Of a stretch of 64,000 nucleotides of DNA, positions 48,546 to 59,060 are shown one piece after another. The first letter of the stretch is position 1, and the number at the start of each line of letters is the position of its first letter. The stretch covers positions 38,188,071 through 38,252,070 of the forward strand of contig NC_087069.1 of assembly GCF_963678635.1 (NCBI RefSeq), written 5' to 3'. The position numbers were made by a program, and so were the translations under genes. The DNA comes from Symsagittifera roscoffensis. Taxonomy: Eukaryota; Xenacoelomorpha; Acoela; Convolutidae. The notes under the pieces were generated by a model that worked only from the letters and a program-made list of their open reading frames with translations, was not told where the DNA came from and searched no databases.

Positions 48546-48764
48546 TCACTCCTAAAAACAGGGCTATTACTATTTATCATATTACTATTGTTTTTGTTCA
48601 GTAGATAAAAATCATCGTCTCCGTCGAAGATGGATCAACCCTTTCCCCCAACTCCTAGCTTCCCATCCTTATCAAAATGAATCTAGATATTAATTAAATT
48701 CAAGTCAGGACATGACAGGAAGCTAAAAGTTTATGTAACAGGATAAAAGTTTCAGTTCCTTTAC

Positions 48765-48896
48765 CCTTCCGGATTGATGAATCCGCTGGATCAAGCTCGT
48801 TAATCCTGATTTCTTCTTAATCCGGAAGGCCGTCTTTCACCCTTCACCGTTGTTCGCAACGGCCTTGCAACTATTGTAGCAGCACAATAGTTGCAA
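48765..48896. other. Cluster of three hairpins, unit 1
   Basis: CCTTCCGGATT (48765) pairs with AATCCGGAAGG (48819) across 43 nt. CCGTTG-TTCG-CAACGG at 48847-48862 has a UUCG-type tetraloop. TTGCAACTATTGT / ACAATAGTTGCAA at 48865-48896 is a perfect 13-bp stem with a 6-nt loop. AATCCGGAAGG recurs once more at 49143. The unit 2 equivalent is at 57791-57922. Their clustering in the inter-ORF region suggests structured RNA or a replication or packaging signal. The function is unknown. Confidence 0.65.
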
Positions 48897-49136
48897 CTCG
48901 GAGTGTTCTCTGTTACTCTGTATTTCGTTGTCGTTTTCCAATCTCGATTTCGTAGTTGTTGTTAGCGCAGCTAATGTTGTTCTGTTTTTCTTTCTCGTTT
49001 TAACCAAAATGGCCGTTTCTGACGTTTCTCAGAAATATGACGTCATAATTCGAATTTTTGAAATTTTAAAATACCAGAATATTCTAGCCCTCACCGTTTG
49101 GCCAATCGTTCCAATAACGTTCTTAATTCTTAATAA

Positions 49137-49295
49137 TCACCAATCCGGAAGGCTCACTGCTGAAAATTCGAATTCTGCATAGATTGCATTTTTCACATTC
49201 TGGTCGAATGTCACATACTCCCCGGACAGTCCGGTCAATGTCCTCATTGAATCGCGCAATGTTCGTAAAATGGTTACAGTGTCATCGAACAGAAT
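49137..49295 (-). other. 52-codon open segment, unit 1
   Basis: Open from after a TAA at 49298 to TGA at 49137, reading TVTILRTLRDSMRTLTGLSG and ending FSAVSLPDW. There is no ATG at its beginning. It is protein-like, on the same strand as the 1029-aa frame and 0.75 kb beyond its stop. The unit 2 equivalent is at 58163-58321. It could be a remnant of a further gene of the cluster. Confidence 0.3.
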
Positions 49296-49381
49296 TTATA
49301 AAATGCACGAAATAAATTTTATCCACGTCACATCGAATCACTGCAGAATATAAATGGCACCATACTACATCACTATAGCCT

Positions 49382-49663
49382 TCAAATTCTTTCATTAATC
49401 TGCACATCGAGGATATGACCTAAGATAAAACATATTTTCTGACTTCCAGTGTCAATGTCTCGATTAAAACTTTTTCTCTTAGATTTAAAAGGTGTTGGCT
49501 TGCATGACAGTCCTGCCAACCAACAAGCTAAAATTATCCTACTACGCTTTTTCCTTCGGAAATCTTGCTTGTTATTGTCCTGAATACTAAAACTAAGAAA
49601 CTCTGTGGTTAGAAAGAACAATGAAACAATCTCCCTCTTCGAGAGATTACTCAAGCCTTCCAT
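49382..49663 (-). CDS. Small basic hypothetical ORF (93 aa), unit 1
   Basis: An ATG-started 93-aa frame, 372 bp downstream of the 1029-aa frame on the same strand. It is Lys/Arg/Ser-rich (QDFRRKKRSR), with a hydrophobic SLFFLTTEFLSFSI part. It is identical in unit 2, but that is expected from the overall identity. Coding status is uncertain. Confidence 0.3.
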   Translation of the reverse strand: MEGLSNLSKREIVSLFFLTTEFLSFSIQDNNKQDFRRKKRSRIILACWLAGLSCKPTPFKSKRKSFNRDIDTGSQKICFILGHILDVQINERI

Positions 49664-50034
49664 GTCACCACAAAGTGATCAATTCTCCTAGCTGATTAAA
49701 AACAGTCATGCAGGCTGGAATATTTAAATATACTCCTTCACTTAAGCCTTTCTAAATAAATAGTAAGTGAGTGTCTCTAAAGCCACTTCAAATAAAATCA
49801 AAATGCAAATTTATAAATGCAACAATTTCAAAACTCAACTAAATGTTTCAGTTTTCAATTACAACTTGGTTGCTTGGTTTCTCACTTGAGTTTTTCACAC
49901 ACATAAAACAATTCTGAGTTTTAACTTTTCTTCATCACTCCTTTGTTTTCTTCTTTTTTTGTCGTTTAGAAGTTCTAAAACTTCTAAATGCTTCTAATTT
50001 CGTTTCTTTTTTCATCTTGTTTTTCGGTCATTCG

Positions 50035-53000
50035 TCAATGCTCCATTTCTGCCTCCTGTGATACTGACTCTGCACTCTCAGTCTCCGTATCCTGTAACAC
50101 GTCGTTAGCTATCCTGACGCTGCTGGAAGCCGTCCTCCAACACTTCTGCTCTTCTACCCTCTGTTTGCAGCAAGGTAGGGGATCCACGTTGGATTCTCTG
50201 TTCCTGCAGAAGCTGTTGTGGAGACAAAACGTCACGTTTCTCTCCAAATCTTCTTTCAGCATCTCTGCCATCTCATTTCCACTACGTTCACTCGTCCTGG
50301 AAATTCTTTTCACAGCGGTGGTCACTGCATTCCGATGAGTCACGAGAGCTCGCTTGAAAGCTCCTGCCCCAATGTCCAGCTGATATTCACTGTACACTCT
50401 GCCATGCTTCGACATATGCTTTTTCGCATACTCGTACAACCATGCAGTCATGTTAGCTCTGAACCATGGCATCAATCGTTTTCTTGCCCATATCTTCTTC
50501 ACTTCCATCGGAATGTTTAGAACTTTGCACATTGTCTCAAAAAGATCTAAATCTTTTAGACAATCTAATTTCCGCAATTGTTCTCTCGTCGGTGCCTCCT
50601 GTCTATTATTCTCTCTCACATGAGCTTCCAGCCATCGTATCGCCATCATAACTCCCACTATCACTATTGTTACGGGCTGTGATGAATCTGGTAAACCCAT
50701 GGAGAGCAGCTCTCCAGAGTCCCAGATCAACATCAGATTACTACGCTTGGGATACCACCAGGTCTGCAGCAAGCAGTGGCAAGGAAACTCGTCATGCGTC
50801 AACATGATGCTCCTCCAATTACGTTTTCCCGAAGCTTCCAGCAATGGTTCCACTTCCATCATCACTCGGTGGACTTCATCATTTTCATCTACTGCATTGT
50901 AATCTGTGACAGTTGATCCTCTCTGTTTCTGTTTCTCAAAATCACTGAAGTTCCCGCTCACATATCCCATGAACTTCTTTCCTAGTATTGACTCCAACTC
51001 TTCTTTGGTTCTCTCTGGAACTGCTGAGAACATCTTACATAGTAACTCGTAAGACTTTTCAGACATTCTCGCCAATCTCACACACTTCGGCACTGAGAAG
51101 GCTTGATCCACAATCGTTCTTGTACTCTTCACGTCCACAGCTACGAAATGTACAGGATATCTGCTCTTGCACATTGGAGCCAACGTTGAACCCACCAAAT
51201 ATCGTGCTCCTGATGGTCTACAATAAGTTTCGCTGTGTCTGATGTTCATTTCTGTCTCGATTGCTTCCCTCCATTTTCCTATGTATTTCTGCTCAGTCTG
51301 CAGAACTCCTGGGAATACTTCTACGCTGATGGCTGTGACCATCTCATGTTTCTGTTCTAGATTCAATAGTGACTCTAAAGAACCAAACATGCTGTAGAAT
51401 CCTAGTGCAGTCACCAGATTCACATCGGTTCCTCCATGGAAATCTGCTATCAGTTCCGTTTCCGTTCTTGCTTTCATCACTACGTTTCCAAACAATACTG
51501 TCAATAGCTTGTGTTGTTTCTCCAGGGTTTTCACACAGTCTAGACCTCCACAAACGTGACCCTCCAGTCCACAGACTTCCGCCAGACAGCTACCAGGTTT
51601 GACCCAGTCTTCTGGTCCCCAGCCAGGCAACTCCACTTTATCTTCTCCGTTGCTCTTAGAGGCTGTTATCATCACATTATATATGATGTTAAGGTCACGC
51701 AGGTTACAGTCTGCATTCAGTTCCCTCTGTATGTCTTGCGTCGCCCGTAATATTGAGTCAGCGTTGGGACTAGGCCACCATGATGGCCTCATCAATTCCC
51801 ACACTGCCATCAAGCTCGTTCTCAGCAATTCATCTGAGAATCCCAACCCAAACTCCACTCTTTTGTCGGATTTTGGTACTGAAGGTGCAGTCACCTCTTC
51901 TTCCAAGACCAGTCCCAATTTGGCCTGTGGATTGTTAACGCTCTTAATCGTTACAATTCTGGACGTCCAGAATCTTAGTAACACTGCCTGCTCATAATCG
52001 AAGAAGCAATCGCGTATGTCTTCACTCAGGAAAGGATTGTAAGCGATCCCTATGATCCCGGATACGTAGCTATACGATTTCTTCTTGATCGGTCCACAGT
52101 ATTCACTGGATTTCGGCAATGCTCCCATAGATTCTTTAGTGAGTCTCAGCTCCTTGTTTGAGAATCTCCTGATTTCATCTATCTTTTTCATGGGTTCCAA
52201 TTCCTCAGGTTCTTTCATGTTCACCCTCATCGGTTTGCTTTGCTGCATATCCAGCAGTGCTAGCAAGAATAAGGCTTTCGTTCGCTCATCGCCTTCCCTC
52301 AACATCTTAACACAAGTGCTTAATGCAGGTACTGAAATCTGCTCTATCAGGAATCGAATGAAACAGAGAGCGTCTCTCCGCTTCGCACACGCTACTGCTG
52401 CTCCCTCCTGGACTATTAGATCCCTCAGATTCGTCATAAGGAAAACCTTTTCTTCTTTTGATCTCTTCCTTTCTTCTGAATCATATTCTTCGCGAGTCAG
52501 TCCCATCATGCACCAGGCGAACCTGAGTTGTAACTCTGTTCTTACGTAAGGTACTGCCACGAGAGCATGTATTCTTGGCGTAGTCCTCATTTCTTCTTCG
52601 AAATACCTCAATACTACTGCTTTCCATGGAAGGCTCACTAACTGCTCGATCGTTTCAGCCTGTACGCCAGACGACGCCAAAGTCCCGTACGCCTTCTGCT
52701 TGAGAATGGTGCCTTGCAACATCGTTTCCAGATAACCCTCCATGGCTTTTTCGTCTTCCAGGGCCATTACATACCCTCTAGCCGAGTTTCGGTATTCCAA
52801 CATCTCCATGTATCCACCGGTGGGCTCATCTATCGACACTGTCTCCGACACTGTTAGTCGGTTGTATTCCACTGGTGTTAGTTGTCCTGCGACACTTCCC
52901 TTTCCATGATTCATGGGAGATGGATTGAAGTCTCTCATTTTGAACTCTCCACATTGGCTGAGTATTTCTATTTCTAAGGTTGCTCCAGTCAGAGTTCGGT

Positions 53001-53124
53001 CACTCCTTTTGGATTTATAACCGGTTGACTTTATCCCTGCCATGAGAATGGGTGGCACCATCGCTTTATCAGTTAATATTCTATCTGTGCCAGACAATTG
53101 ATAATCACCTTGCCCCAAATCCAT
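50035..53124 (-). CDS. Unrecognised 1029-aa protein, unit 1 (virus-like cluster)
   Basis: An intact intronless 1029-codon frame ending in TGA, in DNA clearly richer in G+C than its surroundings. The product is acidic to neutral and largely globular, with no signal peptide. It has one moderately hydrophobic stretch (PVTIVIVGVMMAI, 817-829) and Trp-rich helices (RPSWWPS, 446-452; QTWWYPK, 787-793). The C-tail is Cys/Arg-rich (about 967-995) and ends acidic. I find no GDD-type polymerase motif, helicase Walker motif, protease triad or glycoprotein features. Length, lack of introns and the overlapping upstream frames suggest a viral structural protein, with a dsRNA-virus-like coat protein as one guess. 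The encoded protein is identical to the unit 2 copy. The only base difference I noticed (52996) is a synonymous Arg change. In this unit the upstream ORFs are cut off 370 bp away. Confidence 0.7.
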   Translation of the reverse strand: MDLGQGDYQLSGTDRILTDKAMVPPILMAGIKSTGYKSKRSDRTLTGATLEIEILSQCGEFKMRDFNPSPMNHGKGSVAGQLTPVEYNRLTVSETVSIDEPTGGYMEMLEYRNSARGYVMALEDEKAMEGYLETMLQGTILKQKAYGTLASSGVQAETIEQLVSLPWKAVVLRYFEEEMRTTPRIHALVAVPYVRTELQLRFAWCMMGLTREEYDSEERKRSKEEKVFLMTNLRDLIVQEGAAVACAKRRDALCFIRFLIEQISVPALSTCVKMLREGDERTKALFLLALLDMQQSKPMRVNMKEPEELEPMKKIDEIRRFSNKELRLTKESMGALPKSSEYCGPIKKKSYSYVSGIIGIAYNPFLSEDIRDCFFDYEQAVLLRFWTSRIVTIKSVNNPQAKLGLVLEEEVTAPSVPKSDKRVEFGLGFSDELLRTSLMAVWELMRPSWWPSPNADSILRATQDIQRELNADCNLRDLNIIYNVMITASKSNGEDKVELPGWGPEDWVKPGSCLAEVCGLEGHVCGGLDCVKTLEKQHKLLTVLFGNVVMKARTETELIADFHGGTDVNLVTALGFYSMFGSLESLLNLEQKHEMVTAISVEVFPGVLQTEQKYIGKWREAIETEMNIRHSETYCRPSGARYLVGSTLAPMCKSRYPVHFVAVDVKSTRTIVDQAFSVPKCVRLARMSEKSYELLCKMFSAVPERTKEELESILGKKFMGYVSGNFSDFEKQKQRGSTVTDYNAVDENDEVHRVMMEVEPLLEASGKRNWRSIMLTHDEFPCHCLLQTWWYPKRSNLMLIWDSGELLSMGLPDSSQPVTIVIVGVMMAIRWLEAHVRENNRQEAPTREQLRKLDCLKDLDLFETMCKVLNIPMEVKKIWARKRLMPWFRANMTAWLYEYAKKHMSKHGRVYSEYQLDIGAGAFKRALVTHRNAVTTAVKRISRTSERSGNEMAEMLKEDLERNVTFCLHNSFCRNRESNVDPLPCCKQRVEEQKCWRTASSSVRIANDVLQDTETESAESVSQEAEMEH

Positions 53125-53467
53125 GACCTCCTCGACCAGCTTTCATCGATATTTCTGAATCCACTTTCGTTTTTCCAATTCTCCTCGGCATCACTCTGCT
53201 GCCTAACTTCATTTTCATCGCATTGATTTTATCAATCACCATTTTCGATCGCATCGTCCCTCTCCTGGTTCTTGACAGGTACACCACCTCTCCTTCATCG
53301 TCCTGCGGTATCATCTTGATGGGAGAATTCGCTTCACTCTCATCAGTGGCTGAGTCGATCAACAACTCACTCAGTCTCCCTTCACACTCATCAAGCTTGT
53401 CAAGTACTTCTCTCATCAAGGGTTGGTTGAGATGGTCCCATAGCTTTGAACCACGGTCCAGACTTCT
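53105..53467 (-). pseudogene. 5'-truncated copy of the 130-aa ORF, unit 1
   Basis: The same frame as 62131-62523 is present but truncated. Unit 1 ends at 53489, so its ATG at the position equal to 62523 is missing. Internal Met codons near 53410 remain. Its last 20 nt overlap the start of the 1029-aa frame exactly as in unit 2. The duplication junction happens to make an ATG at 53490-53488 in the frame of the neighbouring 140-aa ORF, leaving a 24-codon stub. Confidence 0.55.
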
Positions 53468-53719
53468 TCCATAAACGCCACTCTGTCCATAAACACTCCA
53501 TACAAAAGAAATAGAAATTTTCTGCGTTTTTGAAAAAGTTATAAAGCGAAAAAAAAACCTAACACTAGTGTATCCAGGTATACGTTATGCACACAAAAAA
53601 ATGAATTTTGGAAAATGTTTGCTTGCGTAGAAAAATCAATTTGCAGTTGAAAAAAAAGACCAAAAAAAATTTTGGGGCAAATTCGAAATACTTTGGAAAA
53701 ATTTTGTGTCGCCATCAAA

Positions 53720-53960
53720 AAAATGCCAGTCATACAATTTCCATATATGGGAATTGTATGATAAGCTTTTTTTCAGAAAACCAAAATCGCGGTTTTTTTA
53801 TCAACAGACTGTTTTATAAGAGTCAACAGCCGTAGTAATTATTTTAATCTTTTTTCACCCAATTTTCGAAATGGTATGAAAATTGTATTTGCATTTTCCC
53901 ACACACTTGATGTTCGGAATTGAGTGATAAGCATTTTCGGTGTATGGAGGTCAACCCGGG
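53720..53960. mobile_element. Right half of a family 1 MITE, unit 2
   Basis: The CCATATATGGGAATTGTATG motif near 53740 and the terminal GGTCAACCCGGG at 53949-53960 match the right half of the element at 42658-43563. The left half is missing because the duplication breakpoint lies inside the element. Confidence 0.6.
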
Positions 53961-56030
53961 TTAGTGATAGTTTATTTTTTCTCATGCAACTTCTAATGCT
54001 TTTTTATGATGTAACAGCAAGCTATTTATTATGATTTATTACTATAATTATTCATATAATTATCATGATTATCATGATGATCATTTAAACAATTTTGAGT
54101 CGCGCTTATTTTAGATGAATAAGGTAAGCAAGAAACAGTTTTTTGAAAAACCGAAAAAAAAGTTGGACCAAAAATTAATTTTGTTTTTTAATTGAATTCA
54201 CTGTTTTTCTACGATCTTTTGGTATCAATAATTCTACATCACGCAAAATAAAAGCAAAAAATTGTTTAAAAAACAAAGATTTTTTTCAATAGGTTAAGAC
54301 AGTAGAGCATTAATTTTCTCAATGAGATGTCTAATCAATTAATTTTCAAGGAAAAGCGAGAATTTGCATCCAAACAAAACATTTTTAAGCTTCCAGATAA
54401 TTCTCATTTAAAAGTAATTAAACAAGTTAAAGGTAACTGTGAAAACCGAGCAGTTTTCTCTTTTCGGACTTTTGTAACGATAGTATCGAAATATTTAGGC
54501 TCGGGTGGTTTTTGTTTACCCCAGACAATTTTAGACTTTTTAACTAGCCATTTTTGACTTAATTACTCAATATTATCTGAAAAGTGTTGCTATTTAAAAA
54601 ATGAACTTTTACCTGTAATTTTTGCATGTGATTTTTTTCGTTACAAAAAAATTTAGCAGTGATTTTTTGTTGAGGGTTTTCTGAAAAACTATGAGCGTTT
54701 TAAAAATGCGAATATGGCCAATTTGCGACAACAAACGCGCGATGTATTTCGCGCTATTAACGCATAATGGGAGATTTATTCCATTTTAGCAATTGTTTCA
54801 AACTAGTTAAAGCAGGCTTTTTGTCACAACTGTTATGTTAATAAAAGCTGAAAATATCATTTTTGTACTTTATATTGCGTGAGGGGTGATGATTTTGTGA
54901 AGGATGCTTCATAACATTTAAGAGCACTTGGAATATTCAGGGCGTTGCCCTGATACGGGCAATCTTGTTTTGTTTTCAAAATTGAATATGAGTATCCTAG
55001 CTTACCTTTTTGTTCGTTTGGTTTTCAAATTTTTTTTTCAGCATCTGCTCATTTGTAAATTTTGTTTTCAAAACTGCATTAAATTATCTTTGTTCCTCTT
55101 TTATTTAGTAGTATGTTAAGTATGTCATATCGAGACATCTGGAAAGAGAGGTTATGGAGAACTCTGACAGACAGAAGGGTCTCTGTTCTGTCCGCCTCCT
55201 AATCACATCGAGGGTGATGTCGGCAGTGTCGTCTGCGGCTGCAACTCCTGGTCTGTAGCTGTAAAAATCATTAGTGTAGAAACAAATTAAAATAATCATA
55301 GAATAAATAGTGAAATAATCAGTTTTTTTTGTTAAGTAGCCCAAAAGGTTCAACGAATGAAACAAAACCTTGCAACAAACGAAACAAAGTTTATGTTTTC
55401 TATCTTTCTTTCGATCTATCAATCACGTTGCAAAGTTGTATCAATCAAATAATTAACGTATTGCTGTTTAAAAAAAGCGTTTTGTACCTGCAATGGATCG
55501 GGACACTTTTTGGCCTCCGTCTGCGCCTCTTCCTCTTTGATCTCGAGTAGCTCCTCCCTCTCTGATTGGTGACGTCATCACTTCTAACTGGGACCAGGCT
55601 TAGTTAAAAAACAGTATTTCTTATGAATGTATTCTGGTAGTTCAAAGAAAAGTGTTTCCTTATTCATATAATCTTACAATTAGAAGAAAAATTTTAATTC
55701 TTATGAAGGTAATTTAAATTTAAATGCAATAAACTTTTGAATGCGCTTTAAATTTATGAAATGGGGGGAATGGTTATAAAAACAGTAATTTTTCAATTTA
55801 TGAATGTAATTTATACAATCTTGTAGGCCACGCTCAAGGATTAAGATCAGGAATAATTAGCCTTTCTGTTGTTGTTTCTGTATAATAAATACCTAGGTGA
55901 AGTCTTCAATGGAGATTTGCATTTGTGACCTACAGTGCTGATTTAAATTAACCGGACAAAACGGGTTAAACTTGAAAATTAAAACGCGTTTTTCTTCGAA
56001 TTGGGTTAAGTTTAGGTGATAACTTATGAA

Positions 56031-56455
56031 CCCGGGTTGACCTCCATGCACCGAAAATGCTTATCATACAATCAGGGGCGGATCCAGGATTTTCTCGAGG
56101 GGGGGGGGCGAAGTTTCAAAAAATGTTCGAAAATTTTGTCGAACTTTTTTATGTAGGTTAACTTAATTGATTTTTTGAGCTCTCCCTTAGCACGGTTTAG
56201 TCCATGTTTTAGCTAAATTTTCTGCACCGCAGGCAAAAATTTCAAAAAACAGCCCAAAAAAGGCGTTTTTAGGCACTTTTTGGAAAATTTTGACCAAAAA
56301 ATCGCGTTTTTTCGGCGCGCGCTCCCCCCCCCCCCCCCCGCTCATAATTAGTATATATTGGCGCCAAAGTCGCCTTTAGAAAAAATTTAGGGTCGGTCGG
56401 CTAAAAATAGATTTTTTAAAAAGTACCGAAGGGGGGTGTTATATGCCAATTTGAC
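56031..56455. mobile_element. Family 1 MITE end plus CAGGGGCGGATCC element, unit 2
   Basis: Same structure as 47010-47430. The C run near 56323-56339 has 16 C against 11 in unit 1, which accounts for the 5-bp change in offset between the two units. Confidence 0.5.
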
Positions 56456-57063
56456 AATTGACAACCATCTTAGATGACTTCAACTTTTCACATGCAATCA
56501 GGAAAACTCCGGGAAAGAAATTGAAAACCAAAACTCAGCAAATTCAAAACTAAAAAATGCAAAACTGAATTACCAAACACGTGCAACCAACTAATTTATA
56601 ATCAAATCAAAGTTCAAAGCAAGAAAAACTCAAGTACATCGTGTAAACTAGAAACGATTACATTTTCGTTTTCTATATGGCACTCAGCTAAATTGCCAAA
56701 AACCACACCCTTGCTCTACCCCCTGACCAGACTGGAAGCACAGTTTGTTTTTAGTGCCAACCAAGGAAGACTCGTTTTGCAGTTGCTTAAGATTTAAAAA
56801 AAATTGGTTTATCAATTTGGACCCCCATAGCTTAACTTTGGTATAGGGACGTTAACTTTACGTTTGGTTTATATTACTTTCCGCCTGTTTAAGTATCAGA
56901 ACGATTTACTATCAAGCATTTGTAACTATCAAATAATTGTTTTTTCTTCATTATACTTATTTGAAAATATATTTACCGCACCATTGTTCTTTTGCTTCGT
57001 TCCTTTTTAAGTTTAGGTCTAGCTACCTAGGACAGGAACTAACAAAGTAGGTCAAAACCACAA

Positions 57064-57364
57064 ATGGAAACGACATCTACAACAACTGCAACGATCAACT
57101 ACGACAAACTAGCCATGCCCAACAAAACCACTCTCCCCCAGAGAAATCTTTCATCACCCAACTAGAGTACGAAAAGCCATCAGTGACATCAATACAAACT
57201 ACAACATAGCTGACACAGAAACCGAGATGAAGAAAATTCTCAGCAATTTGGAAGACGCCACTACGTACCTTGTAGACCACCCGACTGAGCACGCCACTGC
57301 TAGGATCTCATCAACCGCTGTAACATTTGCCCGGAAGATACATATCGACGGAAAACAAAACTAA
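57064..57364 (+). pseudogene. ~100-aa frame split by a frameshift, unit 2
   Basis: Counterpart of 48038-48338, with the same ATG, the same C-run frameshift and the same TAA. See that entry for the protein description. Absence of repair in either copy argues that neither is under strong coding constraint now, or that the start is different and the upstream part is not translated. Confidence 0.4.
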
Positions 57365-57367
57365 GTC

Positions 57368-57571
57368 TTAAGACGACTGGCTAACGTCTAAACAGAGCTT
57401 TGCATGCTTTTCACCGTCTCTACCAAGCCAGTACTTTTCGGTGGTCTTTTCTAACATCGGGTCGACAAAAACGTTACTGCTTTCGGCTTCGGTCAAAACA
57501 CTCAGATTAACTAAATTACATGCAGAAATAGTGAGTTCATGGCTGGGTCTCAGTATCCCCAGACCACGAGG
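57368..57571 (-). other. 67-codon open segment, unit 2
   Basis: Counterpart of 48342-48545, open on the minus strand with the same product. No ATG near the start. Confidence 0.3.
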
Positions 57572-57790
57572 TCACTCCTAAAAACAGGGCTATTACTATT
57601 TATCATATTACTATTGTTTTTGTTCAGTAGATAAAAATCATCGTCTCCGTCGAAGATGGATCAACCCTTTCCCCCAACTCCTAGCTTCCCATCCTTATCA
57701 AAATGAATCTAGATATTAATTAAATTCAAGTCAGGACATGACAGGAAGCTAAAAGTTTATGTAACAGGATAAAAGTTTCAGTTCCTTTAC

Positions 57791-57922
57791 CCTTCCGGAT
57801 TGATGAATCCGCTGGATCAAGCTCGTTAATCCTGATTTCTTCTTAATCCGGAAGGCCGTCTTTCACCCTTCACCGTTGTTCGCAACGGCCTTGCAACTAT
57901 TGTAGCAGCACAATAGTTGCAA
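57791..57922. other. Cluster of three hairpins, unit 2
   Basis: Counterpart of 48765-48896. The same three stems, including the CCGTTG-TTCG-CAACGG hairpin, are unchanged. Confidence 0.65.
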
Positions 57923-58162
57923 CTCGGAGTGTTCTCTGTTACTCTGTATTTCGTTGTCGTTTTCCAATCTCGATTTCGTAGTTGTTGTTAGCGCAGCTAA
58001 TGTTGTTCTGTTTTTCTTTCTCGTTTTAACCAAAATGGCCGTTTCTGACGTTTCTCAGAAATATGACGTCATAATTCGAATTTTTGAAATTTTAAAATAC
58101 CAGAATATTCTAGCCCTCACCGTTTGGCCAATCGTTCCAATAACGTTCTTAATTCTTAATAA

Positions 58163-58321
58163 TCACCAATCCGGAAGGCTCACTGCTGAAAATTCGAATT
58201 CTGCATAGATTGCATTTTTCACATTCTGGTCGAATGTCACATACTCCCCGGACAGTCCGGTCAATGTCCTCATTGAATCGCGCAATGTTCGTAAAATGGT
58301 TACAGTGTCATCGAACAGAAT
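58163..58321 (-). other. 52-codon open segment, unit 2
   Basis: Counterpart of 49137-49295, minus strand, ending FSAVSLPDW. The same frame is open. Confidence 0.3.
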
Positions 58322-58407
58322 TTATAAAATGCACGAAATAAATTTTATCCACGTCACATCGAATCACTGCAGAATATAAATGGCACCATACTACATCACT
58401 ATAGCCT

Positions 58408-58689
58408 TCAAATTCTTTCATTAATCTGCACATCGAGGATATGACCTAAGATAAAACATATTTTCTGACTTCCAGTGTCAATGTCTCGATTAAAACTTTT
58501 TCTCTTAGATTTAAAAGGTGTTGGCTTGCATGACAGTCCTGCCAACCAACAAGCTAAAATTATCCTACTACGCTTTTTCCTTCGGAAATCTTGCTTGTTA
58601 TTGTCCTGAATACTAAAACTAAGAAACTCTGTGGTTAGAAAGAACAATGAAACAATCTCCCTCTTCGAGAGATTACTCAAGCCTTCCAT
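58408..58689 (-). CDS. Small basic hypothetical ORF (93 aa), unit 2
   Basis: Counterpart of 49382-49663 with the same 93-aa translation. It is 372 bp downstream of the 1029-aa frame. Coding status is uncertain. Confidence 0.3.
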   Translation of the reverse strand: MEGLSNLSKREIVSLFFLTTEFLSFSIQDNNKQDFRRKKRSRIILACWLAGLSCKPTPFKSKRKSFNRDIDTGSQKICFILGHILDVQINERI

Positions 58690-59060
58690 GTCACCACAAA
58701 GTGATCAATTCTCCTAGCTGATTAAAAACAGTCATGCAGGCTGGAATATTTAAATATACTCCTTCACTTAAGCCTTTCTAAATAAATAGTAAGTGAGTGT
58801 CTCTAAAGCCACTTCAAATAAAATCAAAATGCAAATTTATAAATGCAACAATTTCAAAACTCAACTAAATGTTTCAGTTTTCAATTACAACTTGGTTGCT
58901 TGGTTTCTCACTTGAGTTTTTCACACACATAAAACAATTCTGAGTTTTAACTTTTCTTCATCACTCCTTTGTTTTCTTCTTTTTTTGTCGTTTAGAAGTT
59001 CTAAAACTTCTAAATGCTTCTAATTTCGTTTCTTTTTTCATCTTGTTTTTCGGTCATTCG

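Larger units (their letters stand above)
43096..53489. repeat. Tandem duplication unit 1 (10.4 kb)
   Basis: Unit 1 runs from the ATAAACACTCCA phrase near 43096 to GCCACTCTGTCCA at 53489, where the next unit starts with the same ATAAACACTCCA phrase. It matches unit 2 in order and orientation. Unit 1 alone has 43703-44860 (with the decayed paralog) and about 127 bp at 46117-46243. From about 46400 to 53489 the two units differ at only a handful of sites by eye. Confidence 0.9.

Noticed and set aside
52085-52549. 154-codon plus-strand frame opposite the 1029-aa ORF (also 61111-61575), plus similar antisense frames at 49988, 51599 and elsewhere
   Set aside because: Shadow frames of the minus-strand coding sequence.
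54327-54557. 76-aa ATG frame in unit 2
   Set aside because: The aligned sequence in unit 1 (about 45090-45320) has lost the start and is frameshifted, and no domain is recognised.
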